DNA of 34,223 bases, from the NCBI GenBank assembly GCA_027081505.1, contig JALWKK010000099.1, positions 1-34,223 on the forward strand. The letters are read 5' to 3'. The stretch is from Flavobacteriaceae bacterium (GTDB lineage: Bacteria > Bacteroidota > Bacteroidia > Flavobacteriales > Flavobacteriaceae). Both the position numbers and the translations under genes were made by a program. The notes below the pieces were generated by a model. That model was given only the letters and a program-made list of their open reading frames with translations, searched no databases and had not been told where the DNA came from. Of this stretch, positions 8,425-15,993 are shown piece after piece; position 1 is the first letter of the stretch, and the number at the start of each line of letters is the position of its first letter.

Positions 8425-9807
8425 TTGTACGCAATACTAGACATAGAAACTACCGGAGGAAAATACAACGAAGAAGGCATTACCGAAATAGCAATTTATC
8501 AATTTGACGGACACACAATTACAGACCAATTCAGCAGTCTCGTTAATCCCGAACGTCCCATTCAACCCTTTGTGGTTAACCTTACAGGAATTAATAATAG
8601 TATGCTTCGGCACGCACCAAAGTTTTACGAAATTGCCAAGCGTGTTATCGAAATTACAAAGAATTGTATTCTAGTTGCTCATAATGCAAGATTTGATTAC
8701 CGCATTCTTCGCACCGAATTTGACAGGCTTGGTTACAACTTTGAAAAAGAAACTCTTTGTACCATTGAACTTTCAAAAAAACTCATCCCCAATTTGCCGT
8801 CTTATAGTTTGGGAAAACTGGTACGGTCGCTGGGTGTTCCTATCACAGATAGACATAGAGCGCAAGGAGACGCAAAAGCAACACTTGAGCTGTTTAAACT
8901 GTTGCTAAACAAAGATGTTTCTAAAGAGATTATTACAACCTATATAAAAAGTAATCCTAAAAAACAATTGCAACCTAATTTATTGGAAATTAAAGAGTCG
9001 CTCCCCTCCAAAACAGGAGTTTACTACATGCACCGCCAAGACGGAACAATTATTTATATAGGAAAAAGCAAAAACATTCAAAAACGCATTAATCAACACT
9101 TTACAAGTGAGACTAAAAAAGCTAAACAAATTCAAAGTGAAGTAGTTGCAGTAACATACGAAGAAACCGGAAGCGATTTAATTGCCCAACTAAAAGAAAA
9201 TCAAGAAATAAAGCGTATTAAACCCAAATACAACCATGCGCTAAAACGTACTGTTTTTCAGTATCAACTTTCTTCTTTTACAGATGCTTATGGTTATATT
9301 AATTTAAAAGTCGAAAAGGTTTCGGAACAATCTAAAGCAATAACTACTTTTACAAACTACCAACAAGCAAAATCATTTATGTTTAAGGTAACCGAAGAAT
9401 TTCAACTATGCCAAAAACTTACCGGCTTGCATAAAACACAAGAAGGATGTTTTTTATTTTCAATAAAACAATGCAAAGGTGCTTGTATTCAATCTGAACC
9501 CGTAGAACATTATAATAAAAGAATAAATAAACTACTTGAAAAATATACCTTTAACCAAGAAAGTTTTTTAATAATAGACAAAGGCAGAAAAGTTGATGAG
9601 CGATCGGTAATTTTAATTGAAAAAGGAGTATTTAAAGGCTTTGGATTTTATAATCTAAATTTTCAAATCACCAACTTGGCGGTTTTGTCTTCAATAATAA
9701 ACCCATTGCCTTCAGATAGAGATACCCAACATATTTTGCATAATTATTTACGCAAAAATAAGATGTATAAAATTATTCATTTAGAAGAAGAAATAAATAT
9801 ATCATAA
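8425..9807 (+). CDS. DEDDh exonuclease fused to GIY-YIG nuclease with UvrC-type cysteine cluster
   Basis: This 460-residue protein joins two nucleases. The N-terminal DnaQ-like 3'-5' exonuclease carries DIETTGG (Asp6, Glu8), Asp91 in NARFDYR, and His144/Asp149 in the HRAQGDA motif, which makes it DEDDh type. A UvrC/Cho-like GIY-YIG domain follows from about 195, with GVYY, TIIYIGKSKN, Arg221 and Glu258. Further on, Cys329, 342, 350 and 354 are spaced CX12-CX7-CX3-C, close to the Fe-S cysteines of UvrC (CX11-CX7-CX3-C in E. coli). The fusion is known in Bacteroidota and, in related form, in Actinobacteria. It is presumed to act in DNA repair, but its substrate is not established. The start is TTG: no ATG fits, and the residue before YAILDIETT must be the initiator because strand beta-1 begins there. 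It follows acs by 57 bases. Confidence 0.9.
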   Translation: MYAILDIETTGGKYNEEGITEIAIYQFDGHTITDQFSSLVNPERPIQPFVVNLTGINNSMLRHAPKFYEIAKRVIEITKNCILVAHNARFDYRILRTEFDRLGYNFEKETLCTIELSKKLIPNLPSYSLGKLVRSLGVPITDRHRAQGDAKATLELFKLLLNKDVSKEIITTYIKSNPKKQLQPNLLEIKESLPSKTGVYYMHRQDGTIIYIGKSKNIQKRINQHFTSETKKAKQIQSEVVAVTYEETGSDLIAQLKENQEIKRIKPKYNHALKRTVFQYQLSSFTDAYGYINLKVEKVSEQSKAITTFTNYQQAKSFMFKVTEEFQLCQKLTGLHKTQEGCFLFSIKQCKGACIQSEPVEHYNKRINKLLEKYTFNQESFLIIDKGRKVDERSVILIEKGVFKGFGFYNLNFQITNLAVLSSIINPLPSDRDTQHILHNYLRKNKMYKIIHLEEEINIS

Positions 9808-9815
9808 AACTTCCG

Positions 9816-9823
9816 TATTTTTG
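9816..9823 (+). promoter_or_regulatory. Bacteroidota -7 promoter box for the K+ channel-miaA unit
   Basis: TATTTTTG is an exact TAnnTTTG match starting 9 bases after the exonuclease/GIY-YIG stop and 24 bases before the TTG start of the channel. No TTG -33 element is seen at the usual distance. Confidence 0.45.
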
Positions 9824-9846
9824 AATTCGGATAAAACCTATTTCAA

Positions 9847-10686
9847 TTGCGAAAAGAAAAAAAAGAACATACCTGGCAATCACGCTTACACGAAATTATA
9901 TACGAAGCAGACACTCCCGAAGGAAAGTTTTTCGACATTATTTTACTTATTTTAATCTTAGGTAGTATTGTACTGGTAATGCTGGATAGTGTTTCTGAAT
10001 TTGCTCAAAAACACGGTGCGTTTTTAAACATTGCCGAATGGGTAGTAACAATTCTTTTTACCATCGAATATATTTTACGTATTATTTCTATAAAAAAACC
10101 CAAAGAATATATTTTTAGTTATTACGGTATCATCGATTTGTTGTCGACCATACCGAAATACCTTTCGCTTTTCGTTGTTGGATCCCACGCATTGGTAGCA
10201 TTACGTGCGTTGCGTTTGTTACGTATTTTTAGGGTTTTAAAGTTAGTTAGATTTATAGGTGAGTCTAACAAACTTATAAAATCATTAAAAGCCAGTCGTC
10301 CAAAAATAGCAGTATTTTTATTTGCTGTCTTTATCCTCTCTATCATTTTGGGGACGGTAATGTACTTAGTCGAAGGAGGTTCGGGTAGCGGATTTACCAG
10401 TATTCCGAGAAGTGTATATTGGGCTATTGTTACATTAACCACAGTAGGTTATGGAGACATAGCTCCGGTTACTCCGTTTGGACAATTTATTGCTGCTTTA
10501 ATTATGATTATGGGTTACGGAATTATTGCTGTACCCACCGGAATTGTAACTGCCGAATACACAAAAAAAGAATTGGAAGATGTGCATGTAAACTCACAAG
10601 TTTGTTCCAATTGTTTGGCTTCGAGACATTCCGATGACGCCAAGTATTGTTATAATTGCGGAGCTACACTTCATTTTAAAGAATAG
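9847..10686 (+). CDS. Voltage-gated-type potassium channel with C-terminal zinc ribbon
   Basis: The 279-residue product is a six-helix Kv-type channel subunit, presumably forming an inner-membrane tetramer. S1 is near 29-46, S2 near 62-80 and S3 near 92-112. The S4 sensor has positive residues every third position (Arg120, 123, 126, 129, Lys132, Arg135). S5 is near 154-175, the selectivity filter TTVGYGD is at 198-204, and S6 runs to about 236. After S6 there is no RCK/TrkA_N or cyclic-nucleotide domain. Instead there is a short CxxC...CxxC zinc ribbon (Cys253, 256, 268, 271). The start is TTG: the next in-frame ATG would fall inside S1. miaA begins two bases after the stop, so the two genes are probably co-transcribed. 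Confidence 0.93.
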   Translation: MRKEKKEHTWQSRLHEIIYEADTPEGKFFDIILLILILGSIVLVMLDSVSEFAQKHGAFLNIAEWVVTILFTIEYILRIISIKKPKEYIFSYYGIIDLLSTIPKYLSLFVVGSHALVALRALRLLRIFRVLKLVRFIGESNKLIKSLKASRPKIAVFLFAVFILSIILGTVMYLVEGGSGSGFTSIPRSVYWAIVTLTTVGYGDIAPVTPFGQFIAALIMIMGYGIIAVPTGIVTAEYTKKELEDVHVNSQVCSNCLASRHSDDAKYCYNCGATLHFKE

Positions 10687-10688
10687 AA

Positions 10689-11609
10689 ATGAACAAACAA
10701 AAGCCGCTTCTCATTTGTGTAGTCGGTGCGACTGCCATAGGAAAAACAAAACTTGCCATTGCCATTGCTAAAGCTTTTAACACCCAAATTGTTTCTGCCG
10801 ATTCGAGACAATTTTATAAAGAAATGACCATTGGTACGGCCGTACCTTCCCTATCCGAATTACAGGCAGTTCCTCACCATTTTATACAACATAAAAGCAT
10901 AACTGAGACTTTTTCGGTAGGAGATTTTGAAAAAGAAGCTTTGCAACTTTTAACTACTCTTTTTACAAAAAACCAAGTAGCCGTATTAGTAGGAGGTTCG
11001 GGTTTGTATATAGATGCCGTTGTAAAGGGGTTGGATTATTTCCCCGATGTACCAAAAGAAATAAGACATGAACTAAACGAGCAATTTAAGGAAAAAGGAA
11101 TTACTTTTTTACAAGAAGAATTACAACGTATAGATCCCGTGTATTTTCAGAAAGTAGATAAAGATAACCCACACAGATTAATACGAGCAATTGAAGTGTA
11201 TCGAGCTTCCGGGCAACCTTATTCTTCATTTTTAAATAAAAAAAAGAAAACTCGATTCTTTAGTACATTGTATATAGGCTTACAAGCCGAAAGACCTGTT
11301 TTGTACCAAAGAATTAATAAACGAGTTGATTGTATGTTAAAAGAAGGGTTGGTTGAAGAGGTGAAGACGCTCCTACCCTTCAAACACCTAAATGCGTTAC
11401 AAACAGTGGGATACAAAGAGTTATTTGCTTACTTTGAAGAAAAAACAACGTTGGAACAGGCTGTTTTTGAAATTAAAAAAAACACGCGTCGATTTGCCAA
11501 ACGCCAAGGCACTTGGTTTAGAAAAAACAAAGAAATACAGTGGTTTCAGTACGATGAAAAAACTGATATAATCATTGAATTTATCCGTAAAAAAATCACC
11601 TCTTACTAA
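10689..11609 (+). CDS. miaA: tRNA dimethylallyltransferase
   Basis: MiaA transfers the dimethylallyl group of DMAPP to N6 of A37 in tRNAs that read codons starting with U. This stabilises pairing and is the first step to ms2i6A. The 306-residue protein shows the P-loop GATAIGKT (13-20), a slight variant of the usual GPTASGKT. It also has SADSRQFYKEMTIGTA, the DMAPP/tRNA loop with 'VPHHFIQ', VGGSGLYIDAV, and the insertion domain followed by 'HRLIRAIEVYRASG'. 'LQTVGYKEL' and 'TRRFAKRQGTWFRK' near the C-terminus are diagnostic. The ATG is two bases after the K+ channel stop. It converges on the response regulator gene with a 10-base gap. Confidence 0.97.
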   Translation: MNKQKPLLICVVGATAIGKTKLAIAIAKAFNTQIVSADSRQFYKEMTIGTAVPSLSELQAVPHHFIQHKSITETFSVGDFEKEALQLLTTLFTKNQVAVLVGGSGLYIDAVVKGLDYFPDVPKEIRHELNEQFKEKGITFLQEELQRIDPVYFQKVDKDNPHRLIRAIEVYRASGQPYSSFLNKKKKTRFFSTLYIGLQAERPVLYQRINKRVDCMLKEGLVEEVKTLLPFKHLNALQTVGYKELFAYFEEKTTLEQAVFEIKKNTRRFAKRQGTWFRKNKEIQWFQYDEKTDIIIEFIRKKITSY

Positions 11610-11619
11610 CTTTTTACAG

Positions 11620-12336
11620 TTACATTTCTACTTCGTTTTTTACAATAAGTCTAAATCCTTCACCGTGAATATTTACAATTTCGACACCGGAATCTTTACT
11701 TAAGTACTTTCTGAGTTTTGCAATGTAAACATCCATACTTCGAGAAGTAAAATAATTATCCTCTCGCCATATTTTTTTAAGTGCCAGTTCTCGAGGCATT
11801 AAATCGTTTTTATGCAAAGCCAACAGACGCAATAATTCATTTTCTTTCGGCGAAAGTTTAACAGGTTTTTCATCTTTATAAGACAAAAATCGAAGTTTTG
11901 AGTTTAAAAAGAATTCGCCAATTTTAAATTCAAACTCTTTACTATCTGCAACAGAGTCTTGAGATTTTCGGTTTATAATGGCTTTAATTTTCATTAAAAG
12001 TACTTCGCTGTCAAAAGGTTTGTTCAAATAATCGTCTGCTCCTACCTTGTACCCTTTTAAAACGTCTTCTTTTAACGCTTTGGCGGTAAGAAAAATAATA
12101 GGTATATCGCTGTCTTTTTCGCGTATTTCTTTGGCAAGTGTAAAACCATCTTTATAAGGCATCATCACATCCAAAATGCACAGGTCATAATTTCCGCGTT
12201 TAAATTTTTCAAAGCCTTCCATTCCGTTTTTTGCATGAGTAACATCATAGTCATTCATCACTAAATAATCTTTTAGTACTGTTCCAAAATTAGGATCGTC
12301 TTCTACTAATAGAATTTTTTTGTTTTCTGTTTCCAT
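11620..12336 (-). CDS. OmpR/PhoB-family response regulator (RprY-like)
   Basis: This 238-residue cytoplasmic regulator has a receiver domain with acidic residues Glu12, Asp13 and Asp14, the phospho-acceptor Asp56 in CILDVMMP and Lys106 in LNKPFD. A winged-helix DNA-binding domain covers about 135-232 ('KLSPKENELLRLLALH', 'SRSMDVYIAKLRKYL', 'VNIHGEGFRL'). It lies 7 bases downstream of its kinase and is surely co-transcribed with it. The pair resembles the RprX/RprY system of Bacteroidota, but the signal and target genes cannot be read from this sequence. Confidence 0.93.
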   Translation of the reverse strand: METENKKILLVEDDPNFGTVLKDYLVMNDYDVTHAKNGMEGFEKFKRGNYDLCILDVMMPYKDGFTLAKEIREKDSDIPIIFLTAKALKEDVLKGYKVGADDYLNKPFDSEVLLMKIKAIINRKSQDSVADSKEFEFKIGEFFLNSKLRFLSYKDEKPVKLSPKENELLRLLALHKNDLMPRELALKKIWREDNYFTSRSMDVYIAKLRKYLSKDSGVEIVNIHGEGFRLIVKNEVEM

Positions 12337-12343
12337 AGGTTTT

Positions 12344-13906
12344 TTATTTTATTATTTTAAATTTAACAGTTATTGTTGTTCCTTTGTCCTTTTCACTCTC
12401 TACAGCGATTTTAGCTTGGTGATAATCCAATATTTTTTTTACGTATGCCAAGCCAAGTCCATGACCTTTAACGTTATGAATATCTCCTGTGTGTTCTCTA
12501 TAAAATTTTTCGAATATTTGTTTTTGTGCAGTTTTGCTCATTCCTATACCTTGATCTGAAATCGAAACCGTAATTAAATCTTTTTCATTTTTTGTAGAAA
12601 TCGCAATTTTTGGTGCCTCTTTTGAATATTTTATCGCATTATCAAGAATATTAACCAACACATTGGTAAGATGCAGTTCGTTACCGTTTATCATAGTATA
12701 AACTGCTTTAAACCGTGTGTTTATATAACCGCCTCTATCTTCAACAATAAGGCTTACATGAGACATAGCATCTTCAATTATTCCGTGTAAATCAATAGGT
12801 TCTTTTGGAAGATTAAGCTCATTTTTTTCCAACTTGGAAATACGTAAAACATTTTCTACTTGAGCATGCATTCGTTTATTTTCTTCTCGTATCATCTGGT
12901 GATACCTTTTAATAAAATCTTTATTTTCAGAAACTTTCGGATTATTTAAAGCATCAAGAGCAAGATTAATTGTAGCAATTGGTGTTTTAAACTCGTGCGT
13001 CATATTATTAATAAAGTCGGTTTTTATTTGCGAAATCTTACGCTGTCGTAAAAGTTGGTATAATGCACTGGCATAAGTAAATAAAATAATAAAGGTAAAT
13101 ACAAACGACAAAATTGCCATTGCCAAAATTGAGCTAAGTACGTATTTATCTTTATCTACAAAATTTACATAAAGCGTATAGCTCATATTTAAATCTTCAT
13201 TAACAAATATGGGTACTGCATAGGTGGTTTTCGGGTCTAATTGAAAGTTGCGAGATTTAACTTTTGTTGCAAGGTTGTTGCTGTAAATTGCAAACTCAAA
13301 ACGCAGGTTAAGACCTCTTTCTTTAAGTTTTTTTCTTATAAGATTTTTAACTTCACTTTTATTTACACGATTATGTATTGGTTTTTTTGAAGAAATATTC
13401 TTAAATGCATTTTCAAACTGTTTTATCTCATAGTCTTTTAAACGGTTAAAATTCTTGGTGGTGGTTTCTATATTTAGTCCACCGTCAATTCCTTTAATAA
13501 TTCGGGTTGTCGTTTTTTGATTAAATAATTTTTTAAGTTGAATGGAATCTATTTCTAAATCTAAAATACTTGAAGATAATTTATACCCTTCTTCTATCAC
13601 GCGGTCTGAAAAAATATAGGTTTCGTTATTTCTATCGTTGGTAATGGCATAAAATATTTCAGAAACACGTTCATTATCGGGTGAGTCTACACTATCTAAT
13701 GCTTTATTAAATAAAGAGTAATAGTATTCGGTTTCGCGTAATTGTAATTCTTTAGATGTTTCAACCAATAACTGCTTTACGTTAAGTGTAAACTGATCTT
13801 CTTTTGTTTTATACGAATTATATATCCAATATCCTTGAACAAAAATAATACCCACAAGGGAAAGCGTCATAAAAACGATAAGTAATACAAAAAGCTTTTT
13901 GTTCAT
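12344..13906 (-). CDS. Sensor histidine kinase (RprX-like)
   Basis: This 520-residue inner-membrane kinase has TM1 at about 5-27, a periplasmic sensor region of some 230 residues (28-256) with no recognised domain, and TM2 at about 257-283. A HisKA domain with His304 in NNMTHEFKTPIATI follows, then a HATPase_c domain with the N-box around Asn423, DQGIG (451-455) and GHGLGL (481-486). No HAMP or PAS domain is evident between TM2 and HisKA. It presumably phosphorylates the regulator encoded 7 bases downstream. A -7 box (13911-13918) ends only 4 bases before the ATG, and a nested inverted repeat (13924-13961) lies just upstream. Confidence 0.93.
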   Translation of the reverse strand: MNKKLFVLLIVFMTLSLVGIIFVQGYWIYNSYKTKEDQFTLNVKQLLVETSKELQLRETEYYYSLFNKALDSVDSPDNERVSEIFYAITNDRNNETYIFSDRVIEEGYKLSSSILDLEIDSIQLKKLFNQKTTTRIIKGIDGGLNIETTTKNFNRLKDYEIKQFENAFKNISSKKPIHNRVNKSEVKNLIRKKLKERGLNLRFEFAIYSNNLATKVKSRNFQLDPKTTYAVPIFVNEDLNMSYTLYVNFVDKDKYVLSSILAMAILSFVFTFIILFTYASALYQLLRQRKISQIKTDFINNMTHEFKTPIATINLALDALNNPKVSENKDFIKRYHQMIREENKRMHAQVENVLRISKLEKNELNLPKEPIDLHGIIEDAMSHVSLIVEDRGGYINTRFKAVYTMINGNELHLTNVLVNILDNAIKYSKEAPKIAISTKNEKDLITVSISDQGIGMSKTAQKQIFEKFYREHTGDIHNVKGHGLGLAYVKKILDYHQAKIAVESEKDKGTTITVKFKIIK

Positions 13907-13910
13907 AAAT

Positions 13911-13918
13911 CAAAAATA
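13911..13918 (-). promoter_or_regulatory. Bacteroidota -7 box directly ahead of the histidine kinase
   Basis: On the minus strand this reads TATTTTTG, an exact TAnnTTTG match, with 4 bases (ATTT) between it and the ATG. If it is used, transcription would begin at or just inside the start codon, giving a leaderless or nearly leaderless mRNA. It may instead be a chance match with the real promoter further upstream. Confidence 0.4.
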
Positions 13919-13923
13919 CTATT

Positions 13924-13961
13924 TTAACATTTAGAGCCATTGGCTTTTAACCAAATGTTAA
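13924..13961. promoter_or_regulatory. Nested inverted repeat upstream of the kinase-regulator operon
   Basis: The arms TTAACATTT (13924-13932) and AAATGTTAA (13953-13961) are perfect 9-bp inverted repeats. Between them AGCCATTGGCT (13935-13945) is a second small palindrome. The position just upstream of the -7 box suits an operator, possibly for autoregulation by the regulator of this operon. A transcript hairpin after coaE is the alternative. Confidence 0.4.
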
Positions 13962-13977
13962 CAAATTTGAGGAAAAA

Positions 13978-14559
13978 CTAAATATTGGACAGAATGGTAT
14001 GAATTTCCAAAACTTTTTCTTGAGTAGATTTTAAATTAATATTTTCAATAATAAAATCGGCAAGTTTTTGTTTTATTTTATCATCCCACTGGTTTTTCAT
14101 GCGTTCTAACACCTCATCTCTTGAAGAATTGTCGCGTTGCATAACACGCTTTATTCGTTCCTCTTTAGGGGCTGTAACCAAAATAATTTTATCACAGTTT
14201 TTATAACTTCCGCTTTCAAAAAGGATGGCGGCTTCCTTAATTACATAAGCTCCTTTTTGTTTTTTTAACCAACGCTTAAAATGTTGCGCAACCTTTGGAT
14301 GAATAATTGCATTTACCTGTGCCAATAATTCAGGATTTGAAAATATTTTTTTTGCAACATATTTTTTATTGAGTGTTCCGTTCTTATACATTTTGTCACC
14401 CAATAAAGCCGTTAATTTCCGGTGAATGATTTTAGATTTATTAGTGATCTTTTTTGCTTCGATATCGGCAATATAAACAGGAACTCCTTGCTGTTTAAAC
14501 ATCTTTGCAACGGTTGTTTTTCCACTTCCTATTCCGCCGGTTAAACCTACTACCAACAT
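13978..14559 (-). CDS. coaE: Dephospho-CoA kinase
   Basis: CoaE phosphorylates the 3'-OH of the ribose of dephospho-CoA with ATP, the last step of coenzyme A synthesis, in the cytoplasm. The 193-residue protein has the P-loop GLTGGIGSGKTTVAKMF at the N-terminus, 'VPVYIADIEAKKI', the 'AIIHPKVAQHF' CoA-binding stretch, 'EAAILFESGSYKNCD' and 'RMKNQWDDKIKQKLADFII', all characteristic of the family. Length and start are normal. It is transcribed toward the histidine kinase, 71 bases away. It is probably not co-regulated, because that gap holds a promoter box and an inverted repeat. Confidence 0.95.
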   Translation of the reverse strand: MLVVGLTGGIGSGKTTVAKMFKQQGVPVYIADIEAKKITNKSKIIHRKLTALLGDKMYKNGTLNKKYVAKKIFSNPELLAQVNAIIHPKVAQHFKRWLKKQKGAYVIKEAAILFESGSYKNCDKIILVTAPKEERIKRVMQRDNSSRDEVLERMKNQWDDKIKQKLADFIIENINLKSTQEKVLEIHTILSNI

Positions 14560-14633
14560 GATTATTTATTAATGTTTCGCACTCAATAAACATAAGTGCT
14601 GTAAGGTGATAAATCTAAAAAAAGCAACATAAC

Positions 14634-14654
14634 CATCGGGTTATAAACCTGATT
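14634..14654 (-). terminator. Possible hairpin terminator for the OmpA/lipocalin lipoprotein unit
   Basis: ATCGGGTT (14635-14642) and AACCTGAT (14646-14653) pair over 8 positions, one of them G-T, around a 3-base loop. On the minus strand it follows the OmpA-like gene stop by about 100 bases. A run of seven T occurs, but about 11 bases past the stem, which is too far for a classic terminator. Confidence is therefore low. Confidence 0.3.
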
Positions 14655-14749
14655 ATTAGTTTATTTACGATAGTAAAAAAAATCTACCGTTATGATATAG
14701 AACTAAGACTACTAAAATTCAAATAGACTAAATGAGAATTTCATACAAA

Positions 14750-15457
14750 CTAATTACCTGCTTCTTTTTTAGCATCTTCTTTCATTTTTTCGTTGGGCAC
14801 AATTACAATGTTTACTCTTCTGTTTTGAGCGCGTCCTTCGGGTGTGTCATTCGTAGCAATAGGTTTTGTTTCTCCAAACCAATTGGTAGTAAAACGCGAT
14901 GGATTAAGCCCTTTTTCATCTGTAAAGAAGTGGGTAACTGCATAGGCTCTGTTTTTTGAAAGCGTCATGTTATATGCATCGCTGCCTACACTATCTGTGT
15001 GTCCAATTACCAACACATTGGTATCGGGATATTCAACCAATACTGCTGCCAATTTATCTAATGTTACTCTGGAGTCGGGAGTTATGTTATATTTATTTGT
15101 ATCAAAATGGACACCACTGTTTTCGTCAAAGGTTACAACAATACCATCGTCAACACGCTCTACTTGTGCACCCGGTATTTCTTCTTCAATTTTTTGGGCT
15201 TGTTTATCCATTTTTGCTCCAATAAGAACTCCGGCAGTACCTCCAACTACGCCTCCTATCACAGCTCCTATTTCACCATTTCCTCCTTTCCCAACATTGT
15301 TTCCTAAAATGGCACCTAAGATGGCACCACCTGCGGCTCCGATTACAGCACCTTTTTGTTTATTATTCGCATTTTTGGTAGCTTCACAACTCGTTAAATT
15401 AACGATTAGTATTACAGATAAAACTGCGAGCGATATATTTTTAATTATTGTTTTCAT
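14750..15457 (-). CDS. OmpA-family lipoprotein with glycine-zipper segment
   Basis: This 235-residue protein has a lipoprotein signal peptide with lipobox LTSC (lipidated Cys24). A glycine-rich hydrophobic segment (about 36-82; motifs 'GAVIGAAGGAILGAILG' and 'GAVIGGVVGGTAGVLIG') is of the glycine-zipper type. An OmpA C-terminal peptidoglycan-binding domain follows (about 105-222), with 'VIGHTDSVGSDAYN', 'LSKNRAYAV' and 'GRAQNRRVNI'. It is expected to be anchored in the outer membrane by lipid and to hold the peptidoglycan. The E. coli YiaD protein has the same layout. It begins 11 bases after the lipocalin-like gene and is likely in one operon with it. Confidence 0.92.
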   Translation of the reverse strand: MKTIIKNISLAVLSVILIVNLTSCEATKNANNKQKGAVIGAAGGAILGAILGNNVGKGGNGEIGAVIGGVVGGTAGVLIGAKMDKQAQKIEEEIPGAQVERVDDGIVVTFDENSGVHFDTNKYNITPDSRVTLDKLAAVLVEYPDTNVLVIGHTDSVGSDAYNMTLSKNRAYAVTHFFTDEKGLNPSRFTTNWFGETKPIATNDTPEGRAQNRRVNIVIVPNEKMKEDAKKEAGN

Positions 15458-15468
15458 GATGGTAATTT

Positions 15469-15948
15469 TTATTCGGTTATTTTACTAAAATTCATTCCTA
15501 TTGTAAACGGGCTGCCATCTACCTGTAGGGTTTGTTCCCAACGCATATTGCTCTCTGATAGTTGTGCTAATCGCAATCTAAAACCTACATTATCTACCGA
15601 TTTATGTTTGGCGTTTGTGGGTTTTAGTAAAAAATCATACAAACCGGTTTCCTTATTCATTTCTTGAATTGTAAAAATGAAATTTCTATCTCCGGTAGGA
15701 CAATTCCCGTTATTAATAGTATAAACTCCGGAGTTATTATTTGAAATAAATCGCCAAGTACTTCCTTCAAAACATTCTTTTGAAGTATCTCTAAAGAGCT
15801 GAATGTTATAGGTTCCGGTTTCACTTAAATCAATATTATTTAATATCCAGTTACCTTTTAAAACTTTTTTTGATTGAATAACGGTCTTTGGTGTTCCGCA
15901 GGAAACAATAATTCCAACAAAAAAAAATAATAATGCTGTTTTCTTCAT
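15469..15948 (-). CDS. Lipocalin-like lipoprotein
   Basis: The 159-residue protein carries a signal peptide with lipobox IVSC (Cys17), then one small beta-rich domain beginning with 'LKGNWILNNIDLSE' and containing 'CFEGSTWRFISNNNSGVYTI'. This layout matches the lipocalin-like family common in flavobacterial lipoproteins. Binding partner and function are unknown. It is the first gene of a two-gene unit with the OmpA-like lipoprotein. A near-consensus -7 box (TATTTTTA on the minus strand, 15975-15982) sits 26 bases upstream of the ATG. Confidence 0.75.
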   Translation of the reverse strand: MKKTALLFFFVGIIVSCGTPKTVIQSKKVLKGNWILNNIDLSETGTYNIQLFRDTSKECFEGSTWRFISNNNSGVYTINNGNCPTGDRNFIFTIQEMNKETGLYDFLLKPTNAKHKSVDNVGFRLRLAQLSESNMRWEQTLQVDGSPFTIGMNFSKITE

Positions 15949-15993
15949 AATGCATCGTGCTAATAGTTACGCCATAAAAATACGTTTTTTTTA

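Noticed and set aside
14967-15488. 173-codon open frame on the plus strand opposite the OmpA-like gene
   Set aside because: It is the complement of the Gly/Ala-rich zipper and OmpA domain, which explains its Pro/Ala-rich, unstructured translation.
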